A stretch of 64,000 bases of DNA from Chitinophagaceae bacterium (GTDB lineage: Bacteria > Bacteroidota > Bacteroidia > Chitinophagales > Chitinophagaceae), in contig JAIEMK010000002.1 of assembly GCA_019752295.1 (NCBI GenBank), forward strand, positions 42,711 to 106,710. The letters are read 5' to 3'. Numbering within the stretch: position 1 is the stretch's first letter; every line of letters starts with the position of its first letter. Shown piece by piece: positions 1-7,452 of the stretch. Both the position numbers and the translations under genes were made by a program. The notes below the pieces were generated by a model. It ran no database searches. It was not told the origin of the DNA and worked only from the letters and a program-made list of their open reading frames with translations.

Positions 1-708
1 TGTATGTCCAAAATTTAAGAGCTTTCGATCACCCTGTTCAAATTCATCATTTACAACTACTTTGGTTTTTATCAAAGCATTGCGTTGTATGAGATTGGAC
101 AATAGTTTCGGATCTCTTTTAAAACCTGCCAGTGTATTTTGTTGCAGCAGTTCAAACATCGCAACATCTTTGATGCAAGCGTGTTTGATGATCTCTGCAA
201 AACCGTTCTGCCATTCTTCTTTTGGTAGTGTTTTTAAAAAACTATGATCGTATAAAAGAAATTGGGGTTGACGAATCAGCCCGACCATATTTTTATATAA
301 TCCTACATCAATACCATTCTTTCCGCCTATCGAAGCATCCACCATCGCTAATACCGAAGTAGGTACAAATCCGCATTTGATACCGCGCATATAAATACCT
401 GCCACATAACCGGTCATATCGGTAATTACACCACCACCAACGCCGATTAAAGTTGTTTTTCTATCAGCACCAAAAGCAATTAACTGGTCGATTACCATAT
501 CAATCGTTTGCTGCACTTTATAAGCTTCTCCGGGCTTCAGAACAATTGTATTCCAGCCTTTAAATTTTCTTTTATGCTTATCGAAAATATGTTCATCGGT
601 TATCACTACACTCTGCTCTTTTGATACCAGCTTTTCGAGATGTGAAAAGTCTGCATCAAAATAATAATCAACCGAACTATTCGAAAATGTATGAGTTCTT
701 TTTCGCAT
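1..708 (-). CDS. aroB: 3-dehydroquinate synthase, C-terminus beyond window
   Basis: Second step of the shikimate pathway: closes DAHP to 3-dehydroquinate, NAD-dependent, cytosolic. The 236 visible codons start at ATG 708 and stay open to the window edge. Family signatures are present: the glycine-rich GVGGGVITD nucleotide-binding stretch, the MVDASIGGKNGID block, and at the edge GDRKLLNFGHT, the start of a metal-binding histidine motif. A full protein is about 350 residues, so roughly a third is missing. It lies 97 bases downstream of the DAHP synthase-chorismate mutase gene on the same strand and supplies the next enzyme, so co-transcription is likely. The assignment is firm. Confidence 0.95.
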   Translation of the reverse strand, partial: MRKRTHTFSNSSVDYYFDADFSHLEKLVSKEQSVVITDEHIFDKHKRKFKGWNTIVLKPGEAYKVQQTIDMVIDQLIAFGADRKTTLIGVGGGVITDMTGYVAGIYMRGIKCGFVPTSVLAMVDASIGGKNGIDVGLYKNMVGLIRQPQFLLYDHSFLKTLPKEEWQNGFAEIIKHACIKDVAMFELLQQNTLAGFKRDPKLLSNLIQRNALIKTKVVVNDEFEQGDRKLLNFGHT

Positions 709-805
709 GAAATATGATTTGTGATAGCGCGAATAAAGTATAAAAAATAAGAATTAGCAGATCTCCTTTCAAGCAATTAAATCCACTAATTCTTTATTCA
801 ACAAA

Positions 806-1891
806 TTATGAATTCATAATTTTATTCTGATGAGTAATGCTCTCCATGTGCACTGCATCAAAATACTTGGTTACAAACTCCTTGCTCAATCCTAATTTCT
901 CTCCTTTTGCGAAAGCCCTTTCCAGAATTGAATTCCAGCGGTTTGTTTGAAGGATGGTGATGTTATTGTCTTTTTTATACTGACCAATCTTTTCAGCAAC
1001 TTTCATACGCTGACTCAATATCTGCATCAATTCATCATCCAGATTATTAATCTGCTGACGCAATTTTTCGAGATTGGCATGATATTCTTCAGAAGCAACA
1101 TCTTCTTTTCTCCATCTGATATTGCCGATCATTTCGCCCAAAACTTCTGGTGTGATTTGTTGTTTGGCATCGCTCCATGCATTATCTGGATCAATATGAC
1201 TTTCAATAATCAAACCATCAAAATCAAGATCAATAGCAGTTTGTGCAACATCCTGCAAATTGGTTCTGTTTCCACATATATGAGAAGGATCGTTGATCAT
1301 CATAACACCAGGGTAGCGGCGTTTCATTTCGATTGCCAGATGCCACATGGGCGCGTTACGATATTCAGTGTTTCCATAAGAGCTAAATCCACGGTGGATT
1401 AAACCAACCGTTTTGATGCCAGCTTTTTGTACACGTTCCATTGCACCAATCCATAGTTCCAGATCAGGATTGATTGGATTCTTAATTAAAACAGGAACAT
1501 CTACGCCGCGCAAAGCATCTGCAACATCCTGCACACTAAACGGATTAACAGTTGTACGAGCTCCGATCCACAATACATCTACCCCAAAATGCAATGCATC
1601 TTCTACTTGTTTTGCGGTAGCCACTTCCACAGCAACGGGCAAGCCTGAAACTTTCCTTGCTTGTTGCAACCATGGCAAACCTTTGGTACCAATGCCCTCA
1701 AAACTTCCGGGGCGTGTACGTGGTTTCCAGATACCTGCACGCAGGATATCAACTTTGCCTGTTGCGGCTAAACGTATAGCGGTATTAACTACCTGCTCTT
1801 CGGTCTCGGCACTGCAAGGACCGGAAATAATCAATGGACGTTTCTGTAAAACTGTTTCCACTGATGTTGCTTTTTCAATTGGTTGCTCCAT
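806..1891 (-). CDS. Bifunctional DAHP synthase / chorismate mutase
   Basis: A 361-residue fusion that performs the first committed shikimate step (phosphoenolpyruvate plus erythrose 4-phosphate to DAHP) and, in its C-terminal part, converts chorismate to prephenate. Residues 18-265 are a class I-beta DAHP synthase: SGPCSAET (23-30), WKPRTRPGSF (55-64), KNP (137-139), HRG (166-168) and NDPSHICGNR (200-209). Residues about 273-361 are an AroQ-type chorismate mutase helix bundle with the LRQQINNLDDEL opening. The chorismate mutase domain may also act as a feedback sensor for prephenate, as known in related fusions; that is inference here. It sits between the helicase and aroB genes in the aromatic operon. 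Confidence 0.94.
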   Translation of the reverse strand: MEQPIEKATSVETVLQKRPLIISGPCSAETEEQVVNTAIRLAATGKVDILRAGIWKPRTRPGSFEGIGTKGLPWLQQARKVSGLPVAVEVATAKQVEDALHFGVDVLWIGARTTVNPFSVQDVADALRGVDVPVLIKNPINPDLELWIGAMERVQKAGIKTVGLIHRGFSSYGNTEYRNAPMWHLAIEMKRRYPGVMMINDPSHICGNRTNLQDVAQTAIDLDFDGLIIESHIDPDNAWSDAKQQITPEVLGEMIGNIRWRKEDVASEEYHANLEKLRQQINNLDDELMQILSQRMKVAEKIGQYKKDNNITILQTNRWNSILERAFAKGEKLGLSKEFVTKYFDAVHMESITHQNKIMNS

Positions 1892-1983
1892 AAAATGAGA
1901 CGCTTGTGTTTTTCTTTTCTTAGATGTAAGCCACCCAGCTTGAAAGCTTGGGTTAACATTTTTTATTTTTGCCTTTTGATTTT

Positions 1984-3735
1984 TTATTCTCCTCTTCTTG
2001 GACGACGTGAACGATCACTAGAGAATCCAGCAGGGCCCCCACTATCCGCATCGTTCATCCTGATTCTCCTGCCCTTATAATTCTTACCATCTAAAGCACG
2101 AATCATTTGTTGTGCTGCAGTTTTATCGATCTCCACCCAACTATTCATGTCCTTCATATCGATCTTACCCAATACTTCTTTTTTCAGGTCGCTCATGTCC
2201 AGAATAAATTGTAGGAAGCTGGCTTTAAAAAACCCATCCTTGGTACCGAGGTTAACAAACAAACGACTATAACCGCTTCCACCTCTGGTATATTCCGATC
2301 TGGAATCACCACGACCGGCATCATGTGTACGATCTTCTCTTCTGCGTCCCATTTCAGGCATTCTGTCTTCTCTTCTACCACGTTCGCTACGATCAGCACG
2401 ATCTCTTTCACGAACATTTAGGTCTTCTGCATTTTCGTAGTATTTTAGAAAGCGATCGAACTCCATTGCAGCTACACGTTTCAAAACATCTTCCTTACTC
2501 ACATCAGCAAATTTTTCGGCCAACATTGGAACATAAGTTTCGTAGTCGCCATGACTGATATCGGCAGAAAACAATTTGTCCATCACAGCAAAAAACTGTT
2601 TTCTACAAACATCTTTTCCTGTAGGAATATCCATTTTATGAAACTGCGAATTATTGATACGTTCAATTTGTTTGAACTTGTACATCTCTTTCGCGTGAAC
2701 GATTGAAATACAAATTCCCTGTAAGCCTGCACGTCCTGTACGGCCACTGCGATGGGTATAGATCTCAACGTCGTCGGGTAATTCAAAATTGATAACGTGT
2801 GTAATACCCTGTACGTCAATACCACGGGCTGCTACGTCGGTAGCTATCAATAACTGCAGGCTCTTGTCGCGAAACTGACCCATTACTTTGTCGCGCTGTG
2901 CTTGCGTAAGATCTCCATGCAGCGCATCAATATCATAACCTTCACGAGTTAAGCGCTCAGAAATTTCCTGTGCATCTAATTTAGTACGCGTAAAGATGAT
3001 ACCATAAATGCCCGGATTGAAATCGATGATTCGCTTCAAAGTTTCATATCGGTGTTGTGCAGTGGTAACATAATATTGGTGATCAATATTTTTGTTAGCA
3101 GTGTTTACTTTACCCACAGTTACTTCTTTGGGATCCTTCATGTACTTCTTACTCACTTTGCGAATTTCCGATGGCATGGTAGCACTGAATAACCAGGTGC
3201 TTTCACGCTTCGGCGTATTCTTTAAAATGAATTCGATATCTTCCTGAAATCCCATGTTCAGCATCTCATCAGCTTCATCTAAAACAACATACTTAATTTG
3301 TTCAAGATTGATCGCTTTTCTTTCGATCAAATCAATTAATCTTCCGGGTGTTGCAACAACAATTTGAACGCCTCTTTTCAAGTCACGAATCTGTAACCCT
3401 ATAGATGCTCCTCCATAAACTGCAACAACCGAAATGCCGGTCATATATTTTTTAAAGAGCTCTATTTCTTTTACAATCTGCATGCAAAGTTCTCTCGTAG
3501 GGCATACTACTAATGCCTGAGGATATCTTGCTGCTGCGTCGATAATATGCAACAATGGTAATCCAAATGCTGCTGTTTTTCCCGTACCCGTTTGCGCCAA
3601 ACCAATAAAATCCTGTGTGCCGCTTAGCAAAATGGGTATTGCTTGTTCCTGTATTGCGGTTGGGTTCACATACCCCAACTCATCGGTTGCCTGAATCAAT
3701 CTTGCATCAATTCCCAACCCTTCAAATGTCATCAT
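1984..3735 (-). CDS. deaD: DEAD-box ATP-dependent RNA helicase
   Basis: A 583-residue RNA helicase of the DeaD/CsdA type, which unwinds RNA duplexes in ribosome assembly, mRNA decay and cold adaptation. All motifs are visible: a Q motif near residues 4-30, AQTGTGKT (47-54), PTREL (79-83), DEAD (153-156), SAT (184-186), and HRSGRTGRAG (328-337). Residues about 440-490 are a low-complexity linker rich in Arg, Asp and Glu, followed by a DbpA-type RNA-binding domain (about 490-565) and a basic Ser/Arg tail. The start has two tandem ATGs. It lies inside an otherwise aromatic amino acid operon, 77 bases after tyrA. A TACCTTTG element just upstream may give it its own promoter. Confidence 0.95.
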   Translation of the reverse strand: MMTFEGLGIDARLIQATDELGYVNPTAIQEQAIPILLSGTQDFIGLAQTGTGKTAAFGLPLLHIIDAAARYPQALVVCPTRELCMQIVKEIELFKKYMTGISVVAVYGGASIGLQIRDLKRGVQIVVATPGRLIDLIERKAINLEQIKYVVLDEADEMLNMGFQEDIEFILKNTPKRESTWLFSATMPSEIRKVSKKYMKDPKEVTVGKVNTANKNIDHQYYVTTAQHRYETLKRIIDFNPGIYGIIFTRTKLDAQEISERLTREGYDIDALHGDLTQAQRDKVMGQFRDKSLQLLIATDVAARGIDVQGITHVINFELPDDVEIYTHRSGRTGRAGLQGICISIVHAKEMYKFKQIERINNSQFHKMDIPTGKDVCRKQFFAVMDKLFSADISHGDYETYVPMLAEKFADVSKEDVLKRVAAMEFDRFLKYYENAEDLNVRERDRADRSERGRREDRMPEMGRRREDRTHDAGRGDSRSEYTRGGSGYSRLFVNLGTKDGFFKASFLQFILDMSDLKKEVLGKIDMKDMNSWVEIDKTAAQQMIRALDGKNYKGRRIRMNDADSGGPAGFSSDRSRRPRRGE

Positions 3736-3753
3736 GTATTAAAAAATTTGCGG

Positions 3754-3761
3754 CAAAGGTA
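3754..3761 (-). promoter_or_regulatory. Candidate -7 element before the helicase gene
   Basis: TACCTTTG fits the Bacteroidota -7 consensus TAnnTTTG and ends 19 bases before the helicase start. I see no convincing TTTG at the -33 distance, so this is only a candidate. It would let the helicase and downstream aro genes be expressed independently of the pheA attenuator. Confidence 0.35.
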
Positions 3762-3812
3762 CTTTTTATATAGGGCTTTGCCTGTTTTTTGTTTATAGAG
3801 GCCTATTCTAGG

Positions 3813-4652
3813 CTATTTCAAGATCCGCTTGATCCCATTCGCCTGCTCTATCAATTCCTTTAAATAATCGTAATTCTCTTTTTCCAAGCAGGCTTTGAAT
3901 TTGCGCAACTGACTGATATGTTCGTTCAGTACGTCCAACACATTCTCTTTATTCTGCATAAATATGGGTACCCACATGGCAGAATTACTTTTTGCCAAAC
4001 GTACTGTGCTCTCAAAACCGCCACTTGCCAGCTCAAAAATGGCATCCTCTTCCCTTTCTTTCTCCAGTACGGTATTTGCCAGAGCAAAAGAAGTAATATG
4101 TGAAATATGGCTCACATATGCTACGTGTACATCATGCGCTTTTGCATTCATGTATACTAGGTGCATGCCCAGGGTAGCATATAATTTCTCAATAAGCTCA
4201 ATCGCGTCTGCATCGTTTTCTTCCTTATTACAAATAACCGTTGCTTTGTCTTTAAAAGCACCACTTACTGCAGCTTGCGGGCCACTGTACTCAGTACCCC
4301 ACATGGGGTGTGTTGCTACAAATCTTCCACGCTTAGGATGATTTTCTATACACTTCAACAAACCTTCTTTTGTTGATCCTACATCCATTAAAACCTGCTT
4401 ATCTGTGATGTTCAATAGAGCCGGCAATATTTTTTCTGCAGCGTTAACGGGAATGGCCAAAATGATGAGATCGGATTTTAAAGCCGCTTCGTTCAAAGGC
4501 AAAATTTCATCTACCAGTTTTAACTCCAATGCTTTTTTCTGGTGCGCTTCATTTGCATCTACTCCAATTATCCAATCTGCAAATCCTTTTTCCTTCAAAG
4601 CTAAAGCCATTGAACCCCCAATTAAACCAATACCAACTATTGCAACTCGCAT
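3813..4652 (-). CDS. tyrA: Prephenate dehydrogenase
   Basis: A 279-residue NAD(P)-dependent enzyme that oxidatively decarboxylates prephenate to 4-hydroxyphenylpyruvate, the tyrosine branch. The N-terminus carries the Rossmann fingerprint GIGLIGGS (residues 7-14) and the ATHPMWGTEYSGP segment typical of the catalytic region, with further His residues (HVAYVSHISHI) in the helical C-terminal domain. There is no fused chorismate mutase or ACT domain. It begins 22 bases after the aminotransferase stop, in the same operon, and consumes the prephenate produced by the chorismate mutase domain encoded two genes further on. Confidence 0.93.
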   Translation of the reverse strand: MRVAIVGIGLIGGSMALALKEKGFADWIIGVDANEAHQKKALELKLVDEILPLNEAALKSDLIILAIPVNAAEKILPALLNITDKQVLMDVGSTKEGLLKCIENHPKRGRFVATHPMWGTEYSGPQAAVSGAFKDKATVICNKEENDADAIELIEKLYATLGMHLVYMNAKAHDVHVAYVSHISHITSFALANTVLEKEREEDAIFELASGGFESTVRLAKSNSAMWVPIFMQNKENVLDVLNEHISQLRKFKACLEKENYDYLKELIEQANGIKRILK

Positions 4653-4674
4653 ATCATTTCATTTAAAATATAAA

Positions 4675-5835
4675 TTATCCAATTGCTTTTATTCTTTCAA
4701 TTGCCTGTTCAAATCTTTCTATGCTTCCGCATAAACTTATTCTGATATACCCGTTACCGGCGGATCCGAAAATTCCACCGGGTGTAATAAACACATTTGC
4801 CTGATACAACACTTTATCGCTTAATGCATAGCCGTCTTTGTATTCAACCGGAATTTTTGCCCACACAAACAAGCCCGACTGATTTTTTGAATAGCTGCAT
4901 TCTAATAGTTCCATCAATTCAAAAACTTTTTTTCTTCGCTCGGAATAAACCTTATTGATGCTTTCATACCAATCCTTATCCAAGCTCAAAGCCTTTGCGG
5001 CAGCGAGTTGTACAGGAAGAAACATGCCACTGTCCATATTGCTCTTGAATCGCAGTATCTCATCTATCCGCTCTTTAGATGCCAATAACATTCCAACCCT
5101 CCAGCCTGCCATATTAGAACTCTTACTCAAAGAATTGAGCTCAATCACAATATCTTTTGCACCGGCAACACTCAACAAACTAACCGGCGATTCGTTCAAA
5201 ATAAAACTATAAGGATTATCGTGACAGATTAGAATCTGATGTTTGATTCCAAAAGCTACAATCTTCTCAAACAATGCAGGGTTGGGTAATTGCCCGGTTG
5301 GCATATGCGGATAATTCACCCACAATAATTTTACTTTGCTTAAATCGGTTTTTTCAAGCGCGGCAAAATCAGGCTCCCAATTATTGGCTTCCGACATTTC
5401 GTAAGGAACTGCAATACCCCCGGCAAGTTTCACCGCACTGCTATAAGTTGGATATCCCGGATTTGGTATCAGTGCCTGATCTCCATCGTTTAAATAAGTC
5501 ATACAAATGTGCATAATGCCCTCCTTACTTCCGATGAGGGGCAGCACTTCGGTATCCGGATCCACAGATACACCATACCATTTTGCATACCATTTGCTGA
5601 TTGCATTTCTTAATACCGGCGATCCTTTATAACTCTGATAAGCATGTGTATTGGGCTTTGCAGACTCTTCCTGTAATACTTTTATTACATCGGGATGCGG
5701 TGGTAAATCGGGACTACCAATACCAAGATTAATAATTGCCTTGCCCTGCTTGTTCAATTCATCAATCTCGCGTAGCTTCTGCGAAAAATAATATTCGCCG
5801 ATACCTTCCAATCTTTTCGAAACACTAATTGCCAT
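4675..5835 (-). CDS. Class I/II aminotransferase, probably aromatic
   Basis: A 386-residue fold-type I PLP enzyme. The PLP lysine is K238 in the SLSKSSNMAGWRVG motif; NLGIGSPDLPPHP (36-48) and PNPGYPTY (124-131) are the substrate and cofactor segments, and HDNPY (205-209) holds the aspartate that contacts the pyridine nitrogen. The sequence resembles the LL-diaminopimelate/aspartate aminotransferase group, but its position between pheA (2-base gap) and tyrA points to transamination of phenylpyruvate and 4-hydroxyphenylpyruvate to Phe and Tyr. Substrate specificity is inferred from context and cannot be read from the sequence alone. Confidence 0.9.
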   Translation of the reverse strand: MAISVSKRLEGIGEYYFSQKLREIDELNKQGKAIINLGIGSPDLPPHPDVIKVLQEESAKPNTHAYQSYKGSPVLRNAISKWYAKWYGVSVDPDTEVLPLIGSKEGIMHICMTYLNDGDQALIPNPGYPTYSSAVKLAGGIAVPYEMSEANNWEPDFAALEKTDLSKVKLLWVNYPHMPTGQLPNPALFEKIVAFGIKHQILICHDNPYSFILNESPVSLLSVAGAKDIVIELNSLSKSSNMAGWRVGMLLASKERIDEILRFKSNMDSGMFLPVQLAAAKALSLDKDWYESINKVYSERRKKVFELMELLECSYSKNQSGLFVWAKIPVEYKDGYALSDKVLYQANVFITPGGIFGSAGNGYIRISLCGSIERFEQAIERIKAIG

Positions 5836-5837
5836 AA

Positions 5838-6725
5838 TTATCCTTTTACAAGTTTTCCTTTTTTATAAACGCCAAATACTTTTACACTATTGGTTAAACT
5901 ATCAATTGATTGCATTACTTCATGAAACTGATTAATGCCTTCGAATTCTAAATCTGCATAAAAGCCATATTTAAAATTACTACCCGGTATTGGCATGCTT
6001 TGAAGCTTACTCAGATTAATATCCGCCGCAGCAATAATGGTCAATACTTTCGACAAAATTCCTTTTGAATGATTTGTCTGAAAATAAATAGAAGCCTTAT
6101 CAGCATCAGTAATAACAATGGCTTCTTTCTCTCTTTGTAAAACCAGAAAACGGGTGTAGTTATTTTTCATGGTTTGAATATTCGGAGCCAATACATCTAG
6201 TTCAAAAAGTTCAGCAGCCAGCTTACTGGCTATTGCTGCCACGTGTTTGCTTCTGTGTTGATGTACTAGTTTGGCACTTAAGGCAGTGTCTTCTGTTTCA
6301 ATCAGTTTCCAGTTATATTTTTCCAAATATTCCAGGCATTGTAAAATGGCCATCGGATGACTATGCACTTCTTTAATATCCTCCAGAAGAACACCTGGGT
6401 TGACCAACAGGTTTTGACTAATACTCAGATACACTTCCCCCACTACTTTTAATTTACTCTGCTGTAATAAATTGTAATTGGGCAAGATGCTACCGGCAAT
6501 TGAATTTTCGATAGCCATGATTGCGCCACTCGATGCCGATTTATCGGAAGCAATACGAATAAGGTCTCGAAAAGTTGCACAGGGTATTACTTCCACATTT
6601 TTGCCATACATATTGCGTGCGGCAACCTGATGAAAGCTGCCTTCATAGCCCTGAATGGCAATTCCTTTTGCAGATTCAAAAACCGATTTTCCGGTACCTG
6701 TCTTTGTATTCTTTGTGTTTTCCAT
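5838..6725 (-). CDS. pheA: Prephenate dehydratase
   Basis: A 295-residue monofunctional enzyme that converts prephenate to phenylpyruvate, the phenylalanine branch. The prephenate dehydratase domain opens with IAIQGYEGSFH and includes the NNYTRFLVL segment, the counterpart of the catalytic TRF motif. A C-terminal ACT domain (about the last 85 residues) has the SKGILSKVL segment and probably mediates Phe feedback. I chose ATG 6725: the longer frame from 6797 would translate through an intrinsic terminator and adds a non-conserved Lys-rich tail. It is the first structural gene of the operon and sits directly behind the Phe/Tyr attenuator. Confidence 0.94.
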   Translation of the reverse strand: MENTKNTKTGTGKSVFESAKGIAIQGYEGSFHQVAARNMYGKNVEVIPCATFRDLIRIASDKSASSGAIMAIENSIAGSILPNYNLLQQSKLKVVGEVYLSISQNLLVNPGVLLEDIKEVHSHPMAILQCLEYLEKYNWKLIETEDTALSAKLVHQHRSKHVAAIASKLAAELFELDVLAPNIQTMKNNYTRFLVLQREKEAIVITDADKASIYFQTNHSKGILSKVLTIIAAADINLSKLQSMPIPGSNFKYGFYADLEFEGINQFHEVMQSIDSLTNSVKVFGVYKKGKLVKG

Positions 6726-6756
6726 ATTCCTGTTCTTCTGTTTCTGCCCATTGGGC

Positions 6757-6783
6757 AAAAAAAAACCCGACCTTTTGGCCGGG
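6757..6783 (-). terminator. Attenuator terminator in the pheA leader
   Basis: On the minus strand a 7-bp stem (CCCGGCC at 6783-6777, AAAA loop, GGTCGGG at 6772-6766, one G-U pair) is followed at once by nine T residues (6765-6757). It lies between the leader peptide stop (6806) and the pheA start (6725), exactly where an attenuator needs it. Confidence 0.9.
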
Positions 6784-6878
6784 ATATGATGTTTCAAGTT
6801 TCTTATTAAGCTTTAGCAAACAATACCCGGCTACTCTGTTTAAAGTAGAAATAAAAGAAAAAATAAAATCGGGTGTTG
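6766..6878 (-). promoter_or_regulatory. Ribosome-mediated Phe/Tyr attenuator
   Basis: Four segments can form exclusive pairs in the leader RNA. Segment 1 is CAACACCCG (6878-6870), directly before the aromatic codons. Segment 2 is GCCGGGTATTG (6831-6821), inside the leader coding region after them. Segments 3 and 4 are the terminator arms (6783-6777 and 6772-6766). CAACACCCG pairs with CGGGTATTG at 8 of 9 positions (1:2). GCCGGG pairs perfectly with CCCGGC (2:3), the antiterminator. Segments 3:4 form the terminator. A ribosome stalled on Phe/Tyr codons would cover segment 1, free segment 2 and allow read-through. The pairings are seen directly; the regulation is inferred from the classic pheL/trpL mechanism. 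Confidence 0.85.
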
Positions 6879-6895
6879 TTCAACAATGTTTGCAT
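6806..6895 (-). CDS. Aromatic leader peptide of the pheA operon
   Basis: A 29-codon open frame (ATG 6895 to TAA 6806). Its residues 10-18 are nine aromatic residues in a row, F-Y-F-F-F-Y-F-Y-F (six Phe, three Tyr), followed by KQSSRVLFAKA with one more Phe. No other short frame in the window has such a run. The peptide has the length and bias of known amino acid operon leaders such as E. coli pheL but mixes Phe with Tyr, matching an operon that makes both. It is probably not a functional protein. Its start is only 7 bases after a promoter -7 element, so the transcript may be almost leaderless. Confidence 0.88.
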   Translation of the reverse strand: MQTLLNNTRFYFFFYFYFKQSSRVLFAKA

Positions 6896-6902
6896 GATTT
6901 GT

Positions 6903-6933
6903 CAAATGTACTTCATCATTTTATACTAACCAA
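6903..6933 (-). promoter_or_regulatory. Promoter of the aromatic operon
   Basis: TACATTTG (6910-6903) is an exact TAnnTTTG -7 element. A TTGG/CTTG -33-like element lies about 19 bases upstream (near 6933-6930). Transcription would begin within a few bases of the leader ATG at 6895. Confidence 0.65.
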
Positions 6934-6994
6934 GTCAATTTGCGAAATTTTTTAGCTAACAAACCTTAGTTTGTAAATCAACAGGGTATAGCTA

Positions 6995-7029
6995 CAAAAA
7001 AAGGGTCATCCTGTAGAAACAGGACGACC
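6995..7029 (-). terminator. Intrinsic terminator of the small lipoprotein gene
   Basis: A 10-bp stem (GGTCGTCCTG with CAGGATGACC, one G-U pair, 6-base loop) followed on the minus strand by a T run (7002-6995). It separates the lipoprotein transcript from the pheA promoter region. Confidence 0.88.
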
Positions 7030-7124
7030 TCTAACGATTGCTTGCCATATGAAAAATCGGTATAAGCTAATTCTGACCGGCAAGCTGAGTCTCTACGAAA
7101 TCCTCAGCACTTAGCTTTAATTAA

Positions 7125-7307
7125 TTATTTTTTCTTAGTAGTATCAACTACAGCAGCTTTAGCAGCAGTATCAACTTTAGCAGAATCAACCTTTACAGCA
7201 GGAGAATCAACCTTTACAGCAGGAGAATCAACTTTAGCATCTTTGTTAGCGCCAGAACCGCAAGCTGCGAAAGCACCAAGTGCTACAACGAATAATACTT
7301 TTTTCAT
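7125..7307 (-). CDS. Very small Lys/Asp/Val-repeat lipoprotein
   Basis: A 60-residue predicted lipoprotein. A short signal peptide (MKKVLFVVALGAFAAC) ends in a lipobox with Cys16. The mature 45 residues are low complexity, built from repeats of the type KVDSPAV (three VDS units, then KVDTAAKAA) and ending in a lysine run. No known domain is recognised; the family is seen again at 18344-18538 in this window. It is divergent from the ECF sigma gene and has a promoter identical in key positions to that of the sigma gene, so it is a likely member of that sigma regulon. The role is unknown; a periplasmic or outer-membrane-anchored polyelectrolyte-like tail is one possibility. Confidence 0.8.
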   Translation of the reverse strand: MKKVLFVVALGAFAACGSGANKDAKVDSPAVKVDSPAVKVDSAKVDTAAKAAVVDTTKKK

Positions 7308-7339
7308 TTTTTGTGTTTTTTGTTTGAGGTAATTTATTG

Positions 7340-7368
7340 TTAATACCCTAAGGAGATAAAAGGTAACC
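7340..7368 (-). promoter_or_regulatory. Candidate ECF-sigma promoter of the small lipoprotein
   Basis: On the minus strand GGTTAC (7368-7363), 16 bases, GTATTAA (7346-7340), with TSS expected near 7333, 26 bases before the lipoprotein ATG. It shares -35, spacing, -10 and part of the spacer (TTTTATC) with the divergent promoter at 7414-7442. It lacks the housekeeping TTTG/TAnnTTTG pattern. Confidence 0.7.
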
Positions 7369-7413
7369 TAAAGAACTAATTTTTTTTAAAAAATAAATTT
7401 CACTACCATTTTG

Positions 7414-7442
7414 GGTTACTTTTATCCACTTCATAGTATTAA
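7414..7442 (+). promoter_or_regulatory. Candidate autoregulated ECF-sigma promoter
   Basis: GGTTAC (7414-7419), 16 bases, GTATTAA (7436-7442). It is the mirror copy of the lipoprotein promoter, and the two form an inverted repeat with a 45-base centre. The expected start of transcription is near 7448, which rules out the TTG start at 7411 and supports GTG 7453. Confidence 0.7.
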
Positions 7443-7452
7443 ATACAGCAAA

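Noticed and set aside
1413..1898. Long open frame opposite the DAHP synthase-chorismate mutase gene (161 codons)
   Set aside because: It is an antisense shadow of a strongly conserved enzyme, has Cys/Ser-rich composition and no motif or promoter.
1930..1965. Hairpin with ACCC-AAGCTT symmetry between helicase and DAHP synthase
   Set aside because: The stem needs a bulge and a very short loop and is not followed by a T run, so it is not a convincing terminator.
6726..6797. Longer pheA start at 6797
   Set aside because: The frame runs through the attenuator terminator and adds a Lys/Asn-rich tail without family resemblance.
7411..7452. TTG start for the sigma factor 14 codons upstream
   Set aside because: It lies inside the predicted -35/-10 region and before the expected transcript; the extra residues are not sigma-like.
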